Part shown: in pieces, positions 33,731-44,104 of the stretch
How positions within the stretch are numbered: the stretch's first letter is position 1
Layout: every line of letters begins with the position of its first letter
NCBI GenBank assembly: GCA_037127255.1
Contig: JBANSL010000013.1
Location: 24,461,688-24,525,687, forward strand
DNA length: 64,000 bases
DNA from: Persicaria tinctoria
Taxonomy: Eukaryota > Streptophyta > Magnoliopsida > Caryophyllales > Polygonaceae
Direction of reading: 5' to 3'
Program-made: the position numbers and the translations under genes
Notes under the pieces: model-generated
Told to the model about the DNA's origin: nothing
Databases searched by the model: none
Seen by the model: only the letters and a program-made list of their open reading frames with translations

Positions 33731-35474
33731 TAATGGAATTTGATTTTTCTCACCATCCCACATGGAAAATACATAGGACTAATAGGAGATTAGTGGGTTA
33801 AACCGACTCCCCCTTTAACTCTAATATACTGTAGTAATTGATACTCCGTATTTATTATAAACACAATTAAATTGTGTTGAGTTTATTTTATTTTTTATTA
33901 TAAGTATGAAATTCATATTTTAAATAAAAAATTTGAAGTTATTATATGTCGATTTAATCTCTCCTTAATTTATATCTCATCATTTTTAATCTTTTGCAGA
34001 GAAATTTAGGATTGATGAGAAGAGATCGACACTCTTGTACCAACCCTTTCAATAATAGTACAACTCTAAATCAAAATAATGATTATTCTATCATACGTCT
34101 TAAGATAAAAAAAAATAAAAGAAAAGGGTGTGTTAGGTTGATGTATTTAAATATTTTTAATTATCTAATGAACAAAACGGTAGACTCTTGTAGAATTTAT
34201 GGGGCAAGACGTCCGAACGAGTACTGACAATATAATTTTAACTAAATTACACACGGGTCCTTTTTTCCAAATAATTGCAAAGAGGCTCAAAACTCTCTCA
34301 TCTACGGTTCATAGCGAATTGCAAAATCTGAGTGCGTTCATCCAAATACTCCATATGTTGAACAAATTGTTGTGCTCGAAAACCAGTAAAATTTATCAAG
34401 GAATGAATTGATCGATATTTACTTTGGTATATTAATCGCTTCGGGTGATTATCGAGACCTTTCAACTATTATTATTGGTTGTCGTTTGAAAAATCTGTCA
34501 AATCTTTGAGAGGGTGAGCTAAATAAGTGAGCTCGACTCCATTGAACGAGCTTACTGAGGGAGCTCGATGGATAATGGTGAAGTTATGAAATAGTCTCGT
34601 TCATGTAAGCCGAGCTTCATGCATTTCCTTGTTTTTGCATTATCCCTTGATCTTGTACATATGTAACTGTTTGTTACAATGTTCCATATATAGTGAATTA
34701 CTTCCAATGTATCATTATTTAATACATGTCGCAGTTACACAGAATACCTTATATGTAAATAAGAAAACTGGTCATTACTTGGAGCTACTTTAGCTGTACT
34801 TATAAATAACAAGTCATTGGTAGTGACTGTTGTCATGCTATGGAAATCTAATGTATTAGCAATAGAAAAAGAACTCCAAAGTTAAGGATTTTACTTGTAT
34901 ATTGTGTCTTAGAGAGTTTGAGCAGAAGTGAATAGAATGGAAATAGAATAGATCGATATATGAACAATACAACGTCAACGGTTGCCTCAGGTACTCATTT
35001 GAAATACAAGAGATCAATGAATGAGAATCATTCGCTTAAGTTCATCATCCAAAAAATCCACATTAAACATTTTTTTTTGTTAACAAGTGAAAATAAGAAA
35101 GAAAAAAATGGTAGTAAATGCAAAATGAAAGCTATAACAATTGCCCTCTATCAAGTGCAAATAAGAGAACCAAGTTGATAAGGTTTTGCATTGGTAAGCT
35201 ACAATTCATGGCCTGCATATAACCATTGATCAATGGGAATAAATGCTAGATAATTTAATTTTTTAGCATGTTATCTATCAAGAAGCTAGAAGGAATAATT
35301 AATCAACACTAAGGTTTGTATCCATTTTGTATGTGGTAGGCTTCAAAGTATATCCAAGCAAATCACTCTTTCTGAGTCCTTTTTAATCATTTTTGCATTA
35401 TGTTCTGAATCCTTCTGTGTGTCATTCTCACTCAATATCACCGAGCCAACCTCATAACCTCTCACACACAAAAG

Positions 35475-35550
35475 TCGAGCCTCACTTGTATCCTCGCAAA
35501 AATCTATCGAGCCTCACTTGTAGCTTCGCCAAAATCCGTCGAGCCTCACA
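35475..35550. repeat. 32-bp tandem repeat, about 2.3 copies
   Basis: TCGAGCCTCACTTGTA recurs at 35475, 35507 and (partly) 35539. Confidence 0.75.
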
Positions 35551-36825
35551 CCCTCATACTAAACTCCTATCAAGCTATGAAGCTACAAGCAACGGAATGA
35601 CACACTCATACTCTCGTGCCGAGCCTCACTCATAAGGACAATGTACTGAACTGTTATCAAGCTACATAAGAAGTATCTCTAAAAGGTTAGACATATTTCT
35701 TTCTTGTATCCGGCCATGCCATGGTTGATGTTTTTGTTGATTCTCTTAATTATTTCTGATGAGAACCAGTAGTTAATTTCTATTGGGTGGTGATACCTAG
35801 AAAATAAAATTTCATCCATGTTACATTCACGGTGGTTTTATGAACAAATAATATTGATATTAGTCAGCTCGACAAGTAATATTGAAATCTAAAATTACCT
35901 CTATTGATGTTACATTCACGACCAATACATCTATTAATGTTACATTCACGGTGTTTTTATGAACAAATAAAATTGAAATATAAAATTAGTCAATCAAAGT
36001 CATTATCCAATTGGTTCTACGTACCCATGTACATACTTGGCAAAGTCTTAGATTCGATTTTGAATTGCCCATAAATTTTTTACTTCTACTTTTTTTTCTT
36101 AGGGTAATTAAGAAGTTCGTAAAATCTACCGAGCTTATAAAGAGGCTCTGGCTTGATGGAGCAAGGTTATGGTGTGAGCTCGGCTAAATGTGAGGAAGTT
36201 GAAATAATATAGTTCAAATTAATATATGGTATGTAACATATGTTTGGAAATTAAGTCAAATGTTTTCTGGTTGGTTTACTATCAATTTTATTTTTAAATA
36301 AAACATCAAGTGCAAAATGTTATTGATGATCTCGATTGAAATATATTGTTTGCATCTTGCTGCATGATGTAAGAGGTATTCATGCTGCTTCAAACAATCA
36401 ATTTGTTGTAGTTTGGCGATGGAGCAAATGAGCTTGGATGATTAGCTATGTCAAAACAATTGCGTAATCTAAATATACAACTCCTCTAAATATATAACTC
36501 TCAAATGATGATGTAAAATCAAATAAAATATATAATGATATTTTCATTTCAAGTTGTGCAATAAAATATTAAATGATATGAACTTATATTATGAAGTTAT
36601 GCCATGTTATATAATGCTATTTAAATTATATTAAAAATACTATATTATCATTATTCTTTCAAAATGATAATATAATATTATACTTTTATTTTTTATCACT
36701 ATATATAATATCATTATTAAAATACGAACACAAGATTAATGTTTATTTAAAATACGGAAATTTCGCCTGGTACCCCCGAGGTTAAGCTATTTTCGCGTGG
36801 TGTACCAAAGATTAGGATATTTCGC

Positions 36826-37030
36826 ATGGTACCCCTGAACTTTTATAATTTTTCGCGGCGTGCCCCTCCGTTAGCATTATTAGCATTTTCAGTTAATTTT
36901 AAGAGAATCAATAGAACCACAGCGACGAAGCCTTTGCTAGTCGGTTTCCTCTTCACGACTCAGAGCACGACGCATACGAAGGGAGACGCCAATGAGGTGA
37001 AGCACCTGGTGATGCCGGCTGTCGGAGTAA
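36826..37030 (+). pseudogene. Exon-like captured fragment in the MULE
   Basis: The frame starts in the TIR (MVPLNFYNFSRRAPPLA) and continues RTTATKPLLVGFLFTTQS...DANEVKHLVMPAVG to a consensus splice donor GTAAGT at about 37027. A T-rich, intron-like stretch follows. The TIR-encoded start recurs on the minus strand at 39822. No family was recognised; gene capture is an inference. Confidence 0.35.
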
Positions 37031-37821
37031 GTTCTCTTCAATCCCTTCTCATCTGGTTATGAGATTTAGGTTTTTTTTTTCAGATTGAGCGTTTGGGTTG
37101 GATTCCATTTGTCTTGTTTAGTTGTTTCGTACTTATTTCGAATTGGGGGTTTAAGGATTAGATCTCGGTTTGGGGATTATTGGTTGGGATTTCGAAGAGG
37201 AAAGTACAAGTGTTGAGCTTCTGCACGATATAAACACTCTGAATGACATTCAACGCCATTGTCTGGTGTTTGTTTCGGGTAATTTTTTTGATTTTTCTGA
37301 GTTTAAAATTTAGAGTTTACAGATTTGGGATTAATTCAATGTTTACAAAATTGGGGAATTTTAGCTTTTGGGGTTAATCTATTGATTTGGGGATTTTCTT
37401 AATGATTTAGGGTTTATGGATTTGGTGATTTTCTTAGGGCTTATTGATTTTGATTCGTAATCCCATGATAAAATGCTAACTGAATTGGTAAGAGATTTCT
37501 ATTCGAGAGTTGATATGCCAAAAATTATCCCTTAAAATTATTTCCCCTACAGAAATATAGAATTTTGCCTCTTTTTATATCTTCATTTTTTTTCTTGAAC
37601 TAGCATTATCTTCTGGGAGTTGTGTAGTTTCGAACTTTCAACTGTGTATTTGCATGCTTTAGGCCTTTAGCTAACTTAAAGATTTATGCTAAAATAGCTT
37701 CTTAATCGAATTGGCCTCCCTCTTCCATGCTTTAGCTAGCTTATGTTTTTGAGTTTTGGTTTTTAAAATTGGAAAATTTAAGGTTTAGTTTCCATGCTCT
37801 AATTCTATGTAACAAATTTAA

Positions 37822-37891
37822 AGCTTATTAGCTCAAGTGGTAGAACAATGTGTACGAGCACAAAAACGTGGGTTCAAATCCCGCATGGGCT
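37822..37891 (+). other. tRNA-like cloverleaf in the MULE
   Basis: Acceptor arms AGCTTAT and ATGGGCT pair over 7 bp. The D arm is GCTC-AAGTGGTA-GAAC and the T arm GTGGG-TTCAAAT-CCCGC. The anticodon arm is weak (TGTG-TACGAG-CACA, 6-nt loop). A- and B-box-like sequences (TAGCTCAAGTGG, GGTTCAAATCC) are present. It is probably a tRNA-derived sequence and not a working tRNA. Confidence 0.5.
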
Positions 37892-38697
37892 AAAACAATT
37901 TGCCTCAATGAAGTCATCTCCCAATAGAAATCTATTGCTTTACCCTTCACTCCTTTGCGATTCTGAATATCCGATTGTTGTTTTGTTCCCTTTTGATTTC
38001 ATTTCATTGTTGTTCTTTTCAATCCCTTCTGATGCTCAAATTGATTTTGTTTTGCTGGTTTTGTTCCCTCATCTGCACTTGTTCAATTTGCCTCAGTTGC
38101 TGATCTTGTCAATCTGATAATCCGTTCCTTCTGATTTTCAATTGCTGTTCGACTGCTGTTGTTGATTACCTCATTTTTTTCCTAAAAAAAAACAGCAATT
38201 ATGGCCGTTGATAATGCACTTATTAGGTTGTTCGGTTGATGAATATATTGCTGATGAACCTCAGCTATTCAATTGTTCAATTACTGTTTTTTTTCCCATA
38301 AATATATGTCCCTGATGAATGCACATTTTTCCCCCTTGAATTTACTTGTTTTTCCCTTGAATATGTCGCTGATGAATGCACTTGTTGGGTTGTTCGGTTG
38401 ATGAATATATTGATGCTGCATTTTTTTTCCCTGCTGCATTTTTCCCTTGAATATGTTGCTGTTTTTTTTCCTCAGGCAGTTGTTGCACAAAAGCTTAAAG
38501 AAACCTGAATGCTACATAATTAAACACTAACTTCTATTCTAGTTGATCATGTGGCTACTAATCTTACGCATCTATGCCACTTCTTCTGTTTGTGCTTCAT
38601 AGCCAGAGGTTATGTGTCTTCTTTGTTGCTCTGCATAAACGATATGAGGACATTTGTGCTTGGTCAAAGACCATAGGAAGAATAGATTACCAATATT

Positions 38698-38766
38698 AGC
38701 CTATGCGGATTTTTTTACCCACATCTTTGTGCTCGTGCACATGCTCTACCATTGAGCTAATAGGCT
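38698..38766 (-). other. Second tRNA-like cloverleaf, opposite orientation
   Basis: On the minus strand, acceptor AGCCTAT pairs perfectly with ATAGGCT. The D arm GCTC-AATGGTA-GAGC and anticodon arm TGTGC-ACGA-GCACA match. The T loop has decayed to an A-run (GTGGG-TAAAAAAA-TCCGC). It is clearly related to 37822-37891. Confidence 0.45.
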
Positions 38767-39890
38767 AAAAATTTGTTGCATAGAATTGGAGCACAGAAAT
38801 ATGATAGCATGTATATACAAACATGACCAAAAATTACACATCAATGATCCACATTGACAACAAAAAGATTTTCTCTAAATGACAGCAATCATGTTAGGAC
38901 CAATTAGATAGATAAGACCTTATTGCTTTTCCTTTTTGAGACATTTCTGGAAAGGGCAAGTTGTGGTGCATCCAAACAGTCCTATCGTGCAGGCCATCAA
39001 TGAGAAATGTGTTGTGAATGCTAGAAAGAAGCCTCAAATCTATTTAGATGCCTCACAAGCCCTCCCTTTAGTCCCCTCCAAAAACACAATTCGATCCTTC
39101 AGGAGAGTTTTGAACTTTGCAGCTTCATTATAGTTTGTTTTGAACTTTGCAGAGTTTGTGTAATTATCATCACACTAAATCAGAGAAGCATTCATATCAA
39201 AACGTGTTCCTTGAAGAAGATTTCATCATTTTTATGCACTTTACCAAAATGTGTTCCTTTAACAGAGAAATCAAGCAAAATCCATCTTCTTATCCGAATA
39301 ACACCAATTCCAACTATCTAGGGTTTATCAAAAGTAACAACAACTAACCTAATTGTCAATTGAATCAAATAGCTTGAACCAACATTAGATGATTGAGGAT
39401 TAAACTCACCTTATCAGTTATCACCGGCAATGACTTTCGGCAACCGCATCAGATTGGCAAATCGGTATTACAGTTCACCTCCCAGTTCATCTCTCTCTCG
39501 AGTCTCATCGTCGGCTGATCGGGACATCGGAAAATCGGTATTACAGTTCAGCTCCTCCCAATTACCTACATGGTAGTCTCCGGTAATGGCCTACTTCCTT
39601 CTTTCCCTCCACAGCGTCCTCTACCATCTTCAAGATCGACAGGCAATAGACTTCCTTCTTCCTCGCCTCAAAATCTCTCCTAATCGCCTCTACCAGAGGT
39701 ACCATTCCCTTCTTTCTTTTTTCCTTTTTTTTAACAGCGTTAACGTTTTTTGATTGAAAAGCTAACGGAGGGGCACGCCGTGAAAAATTATAAAAGTTCA
39801 GGGGTACCATGCAAAATATCATAATCTTTGGTACCCCACGCGAAAATAGCTTAACCTCGGGGGTACCACGCGAAATTTCCGTTTAAAATA

Positions 39891-40638
39891 TGTTTTACAA
39901 AATGCATATAAAGCAAACGAATTATAAAATTTTACAAGATATAAAGTACATTATGAAAATGCAAACAAACTACAACTTTCATGAATTTTCAAAACAACAA
40001 AAATTGGGAGGTGAAAAACAAATATGATAACAAATGCGACAAAACCGCGCACAAAAGCGTGCGGTTATTACCTAGTATATATAAAGATTTAAGTGATGTT
40101 CTTAGAGTTTAATTTATAATTGTGGTTCTATGCAAATACACTATACAAGATCCGTATCAATACAATTGGCCTTTTGACCATTATTTCCTGTAACAAAACA
40201 TTTATCCCTTTGAACATCATTAATGATAAAAATTTCTAATATTGTCAATTTATTTTATTAATTGTACTTGATTTCCAAGATACACTATTAATATTCCAAC
40301 TTCCCATATATATTTTTTTTCATTGGTCCATTTTTTCACATTATTTATTTGCTAAAATTTTGTCTAATCTTTTTTCCATTTTTAACTTTCTTAAAAAGTG
40401 TGAAATTAGTCAAAATCTCCACCGTAAATCCACCATAAAAAATGCACGTCTATTTCAACGTGCAAGCCTTTCTGATTAATTAGCACTTTAAAAAAATTAA
40501 TTAACCAACTTTAACCCTGCACGTCGGAATTGACATGCAGGATTTGGGGTGTATATAGCAGAAACGTATTTTAACGGATGGTCCTTACCCTTTAGGTTAC
40601 GACATTAATTACCTATTAAGCTACCTAATTTCTCTTGT
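39891..40638. other. Intergenic, nothing recognised
   Basis: AT-rich; no ORF or repeat border seen. Confidence 0.5.
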
Positions 40639-40641
40639 TTA

Positions 40642-41047
40642 GACCATCCGCAACCATAAGGTTACCTCTTCTTCATTTTTTTTCATCTCTCCCTATAATA
40701 TTTTGACACCTCATTTATTTTTTCTTTTAAATAATTTTTCACTTTATCAACCTCTTTCTTTAAGGTTTTCATATTTTTTCTCCACAACCATGAGTTTACC
40801 TTATCCTTCTCTTTTTTCCCATTTATTTATATCCACTATACGATTTCCACCAATCATAATATTATTAGTTAAATAAAAAACATAAAAATAAATAAAGCAT
40901 TATGCTTTTGCAAATGGTCCAAATCACTCCTTACCTCTCCACACCAAGGTAACCCATTTCCTTTCTTTACCTTAAGATTTTGCCTAGAACCATAGGGTTA
41001 CCTTATCATTACCTTAAAACAGTAAAAACCCTTGGTTGTGGATGCTC
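40642..41047. mobile_element. Tourist-like MITE (PIF/Harbinger type, 406 bp)
   Basis: The 3-bp TSD TTA is at 40639-40641 and 41048-41050. TIRs are GACCATCCGCAACCATAAGG on the left and GAGCATCCACAACCAAGGG (reverse complement) on the right. It is AT-rich and non-coding. Confidence 0.65.
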
Positions 41048-41261
41048 TTATAGCTATGCATCCATATCTCATATTCTAAAAAGAGAATATAATGTCCAGT
41101 GCATAGTATCAAATTGCACAAGCTAATTATCATTTTAATTTTGCATGGTTAATTTAGCAAATTCAGCGTGGTACTCAATGATTGTTAATTTTTTTTTATT
41201 TTTTTATTTTTATTTTTTTTTTAAAACTTGCTTCTATTAACCAATTACCATTTACAAGAAG

Positions 41262-41517
41262 TTAGTGGCCGGGTAGCCGAGATACTATCTGGGCATCCAT
41301 TCCCTTAGCGATAATAAAACTGAGTCTAGTAAAAATATAAGCGGCAGCACGAGTCCCGACATCCCGAGATACGGAGAATTTCTTAATCCGCTTCAGCAAG
41401 GCAACCGCATCCGTATCTAACTCCCCCAACGAAGAGAAGGAGAAGGGTATGAAACCATAACCAGCCGTCGTGCACAAATTTCGATACTTGGCACACTTAC
41501 GCCAAGCAGCCTCAACA
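41262..41517 (-). pseudogene. Retroelement RT-protein C-terminal fragment, copy A
   Basis: On the minus strand it reads VEAAWRKCAKYRNLC, GYGFIPFSFSSLGELDTDA, ALLKRIKKFS and FIIAKGMDAQIVSRLP before the stop. It resembles the C-terminal tail of plant proteins annotated as reverse transcriptase domain-containing (KY...C...GYGF.PFSFSS.GEL..DAV.LLKRI). It is strongly 5'-truncated, starting at the microsatellite. Its 3' side is A-rich (about 41185-41223). Confidence 0.6.
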
Positions 41518-41598
<81 letters not shown>

Positions 41599-41631
41599 TT
41601 AATTATTATTATTATTATAATTATTATTATA
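41518..41631. repeat. (ATT)n microsatellite, about 38 units
   Basis: Nearly pure ATT with two interruptions at about 41598-41620. It joins the two RT-tail copies, and on their coding strand it is an (AAT)n tail placed after copy B's 3' UTR. Confidence 0.95.
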
Positions 41632-41644
41632 CTCAAACAAAAGT

Positions 41645-41935
41645 TTACAAGAAGTTAGCAGACAGTTGAGAAACAAGCTGCGCACCAACCCCTTTAGCAA
41701 TGGAAAAACAAACTCTAGTAAAAATATGAGCAGCTAGACAAGAATTAGAATCTAAGGCTAAAGAGAAAGAGCGGATCCGTCCCAACAGCGCAACAGCATC
41801 CCCATCCAACTCACCAAAAGAGGAGAAAGAAAAAGGCATAAACCCATAATCAGCAGAAGAGCACACATCCCGATACTTGGTGCACTTACGCCGCACAGCG
41901 TCGAGTACACACCGTCCATGAGCGAAGGAAGCCAA
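41645..41935 (-). pseudogene. Retroelement RT-protein C-terminal fragment, copy B
   Basis: A 96-codon frame: FAHGRCVLDAVRRKCTKYRD, YGFMPFSFSSFGELDGDAVA, LLGRIRSFSL, CFSIAKGVGAQLVSQLSANFL. It is about half identical to copy A and matches the same RT-associated tail from slightly further upstream. The 3' UTR (CTTCTTGTAAACTTTTG) leads straight into (AAT)n, the kind of tail known for some non-LTR retrotransposons such as RTE. It is 5'-truncated and inactive. Confidence 0.65.
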
Positions 41936-41998
41936 GCACCCTTAGATTAGAAATTATATATATCAAACCACCCTTAGATTAGAGTATTTTCATAAAAT

Positions 41999-42972
41999 CA
42001 GGGCCGGCCATAAAGGGGTGCAAAGTGGTCGACTGCACAGGGCCTCGGATTTTTTCGGAATTATGGGGCCTCAGAAAATCTCATAATATGTAAAATATGT
42101 TTCCAAAACTTCCAATTGAACACAATAGCTCAGTGGTGAGGAGCCTTATGTTTATAAAATTATAATGAAGACCCACCCCCAAGTTCGAATCTCCATTCCC
42201 CACCCTTTTGCATTATCTTTTTCCCTTCCTTTTTTAATCCATATTATAATCCATATTATGTACATTAACTAAAACATGTCTTTTTAGACATTTCCACATA
42301 TTTTAAGAAAACAAATAAAAGAAAAAAAATATACTTATACCCCTAATTATTATTTTAATTTTCCACTTTATTAAAAACTACAACTAACAACTCTCTAGTC
42401 ATTATAGGAGTAATTTTGGAAATAAACACCAAAATACCTAAAACGACATGTTTTTCTTATCAAAAATTTTACTCATAAAACGACATATTTTTCTTAACGG
42501 ATGGAGTATTTGCCTTTTTTTCGTTTTTTCGTTGCTTTCTTCCCTCTGTCACACACACAAGAATACTTTTTTCCCTTATTCTTCATTTTTATTCAATTCT
42601 ATATATATGGTTTGCTTTTAAAAAAAATTCACGTTCATTTTTATTTGAACTTCTCTTATAAAAAGAATTGTATTAGTTAGAAATCTTTAATCACATAAAA
42701 ACTACATTTGTTCATATAATAAAATAAATTATAGATATAACGTATTTCTTTCAATACCAATTACAATTATATTTAATTACATTAGGATGAAATAGAGTGT
42801 GTTACAAACTCTAATTTAGCATCTCAAAAATTAAAAACAACGTTTTTACGAATTCATTCGAATAATCTAATTAAAAATATATTCTGATTTTTCTTTACAA
42901 ATATTTAAAAATTAATTATAGATACTTTAATATGGTCTGCACAGGGACTCCAAATATGATTGGACGGCCCTG
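41999..42972. mobile_element. Non-autonomous hAT element (974 bp)
   Basis: Eight-base TSD CATAAAAT (41991-41998, 42973-42980). TIRs are CAGGGCCGGCC and CAGGGCCGTCC. It has no transposase. Near its left end it contains a tRNA-like segment with A- and B-box motifs. Confidence 0.85.
42124..42202 (+). other. tRNA-like pol III box pair inside the hAT
   Basis: AATAGCTCAGTGGTGAGGAGC (A-box-like) and AAGTTCGAATCTCC (B-box-like) about 55 bp apart. No full cloverleaf was drawn; it is possibly a SINE head or tRNA relic. Confidence 0.35.
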
Positions 42973-42980
42973 CATAAAAT

Positions 42981-43672
42981 CACCCGTTTAAACACAAATT
43001 TCACAAAATCACTCAACTTCAACTAGATATGTAAGCAACGCCTACTGTTTTTTAATTGATTTATATCAATCAAATATTCAAATTCCAGATGTTATATTAT
43101 ATATACACACACACTCGATCTTTTTTTATGTATATATGTTGAGGAGGGAAGCAGATGAAAATATTAATTAGTATGCAGGCCAAGGGAATTGAATTGCAAC
43201 ATAAATGAGAGGTAGCTAACAGAAAGGTACATCACCCACACCCACACCCACACCCACCCATATTAGCAAATATTTGCAATTACACCTTTCATCTTTCTGC
43301 AACCTCTTTTTCCCCTTTTCTTCACCATAACAATGGCTACACATTGGATTCAAATGTAAATTTAAATATATAAATATAAATAAATTAAAAGAAGACCCAA
43401 AAAAAAAAATGGTAGGGCTAATACTCAATTAACACCCATCTAGTAACCAACTCATATATATGGTGTCGAATTGAATCATCGATCGGTCTAGCATTTGCAC
43501 CACACAAGTAATCAATCGATCACTGTATAAACAATCTAACTAAATCAAAACAATTATCTAGCTAGCTAGCTAATTAATTACTCTAATGACGCTCAATTGA
43601 GAGAGAATTGAACAGTTAATCGATTAATTAAATTACCTGAATTAATTGAAGCTTAACTAGATAATTACAAAA
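42981..43672. other. Intergenic and CLE 3' flank
   Basis: AT-rich; includes a CCCACA minisatellite at 43230-43258. No other gene seen. Confidence 0.5.
43230..43258. repeat. CACCCA minisatellite
   Basis: About four units of a CACCCA-type hexamer, on the 3' side of the CLE gene. Confidence 0.8.
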
Positions 43673-43993
43673 CTAATTGTGTAGAGGGTTTGGGCCGGTG
43701 TGGATGATCCTCTCCTCTTGCTTGAACTGATCAGGAAAAGGACTAGAAGCTTCCGAAAATGGAGACGGAGACGGAGACCGAAACGAAGCAGTGGCCGGGA
43801 AGAAGAAGAATTGGGTTTTTCTGGTGGTGGAGGAGGTTTCAGATCTGCTGCCATCTTCAACCGCAGCTGCAGAGACGACCGCCAAATCAGAAATTAGAAT
43901 CAACAAGACCGGCCACAACACGGCTAATAACGATGATGATGATGATGATCTTCCTCGTCGTCTTCGTCTTCGGTTTCTGATTCTATCTTCCAT
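43673..43993 (-). CDS. CLE-family signalling peptide precursor (CLE16/CLE17-like)
   Basis: An intronless 106-codon ORF that starts MEDRIRNRRRRRRGRSSS, has a hydrophobic secretion segment at residues about 22-43 (LLAVLWPVLLILISDLAVV), a variable Ser/Phe/Pro-rich middle, and ends RIIHTGPNPLHN. This is the 12-residue CLE motif, with His at position 4 as in Arabidopsis CLE16/CLE17 (recalled, not searched). Length, layout and C-terminal position of the motif fit the family. CLE peptides are secreted, trimmed to 12-13 residues and perceived by CLV1/BAM-type receptor kinases to control stem-cell and organ growth. The Arg run before the signal segment and the (GAT)n-coded Ser run (about 43937-43953) are unusual but compatible. 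It is the only convincing intact host gene here. Confidence 0.88.
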   Translation of the reverse strand: MEDRIRNRRRRRRGRSSSSSSLLAVLWPVLLILISDLAVVSAAAVEDGSRSETSSTTRKTQFFFFPATASFRSPSPSPFSEASSPFPDQFKQEERIIHTGPNPLHN

Positions 43994-44076
43994 GGCTGAT
44001 CGATCTTCTTGAATTGGCTTTAATTAATTGCTGAGTGAGCACTGCTACTATGGTTGTTGATTTCTGCAGGAACCTT

Positions 44077-44104
44077 CTTATAATATACTCCCCTATATTT
44101 TTAT
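44077..44104 (-). promoter_or_regulatory. Candidate TATA region of the CLE gene
   Basis: Minus-strand AAAAATATAGGGG and GTATATTATAAG lie about 85-110 bp upstream of the ATG. Either could be the TATA box; the position is plausible but untested. Confidence 0.35.

Larger units (their letters stand above)
33189..36745. other. Intergenic, AT-rich
   Basis: No gene recognised in this 3.5 kb. Short ORFs are AT-rich and featureless. A poly-T run followed by GTCAGCTAAAACATCGAGG at 33649-33680 looks like the reverse complement of a LINE 3' end. Local duplications lie at 35475-35550 and 35810-35990. Confidence 0.5.
36755..39881. mobile_element. Mutator-like element, 3.1 kb, possible Pack-MULE
   Basis: Nine-base TSD TTTAAAATA (36746-36754 and 39882-39890). 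TIRs of about 130 bp begin CGGAAATTTCGC.TGGTACC. No transposase is seen. Just inside the left TIR is an exon-like segment ending in a good splice donor (CGGAGTAAGT). The interior holds two tRNA-like cloverleaves in opposite orientation (37822-37891, 38698-38766). The rest is AT-rich, intron-like sequence. Confidence 0.8.

Noticed and set aside
37822..37891. Functional tRNA gene (possible ACG anticodon)
   Set aside because: The anticodon stem is only 4 bp with a 6-nt loop, one D-stem pair is mismatched, and it lies inside a transposon with a decayed relative nearby. It is kept only as tRNA-like.
41518..41631. Regular repeat considered as a CRISPR-like array
   Set aside because: It is a pure trinucleotide microsatellite without spacers, in plant DNA.
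41262..41636. 124-codon ORF beginning with a long Ile run
   Set aside because: The N-terminal half is only the (ATT)n microsatellite. Just the segment after it (the RT-tail fragment) is meaningful.
43700..44012. Plus-strand ORFs opposite the CLE gene
   Set aside because: They are antisense shadows; only the minus-strand frame has a signal segment and the CLE motif.
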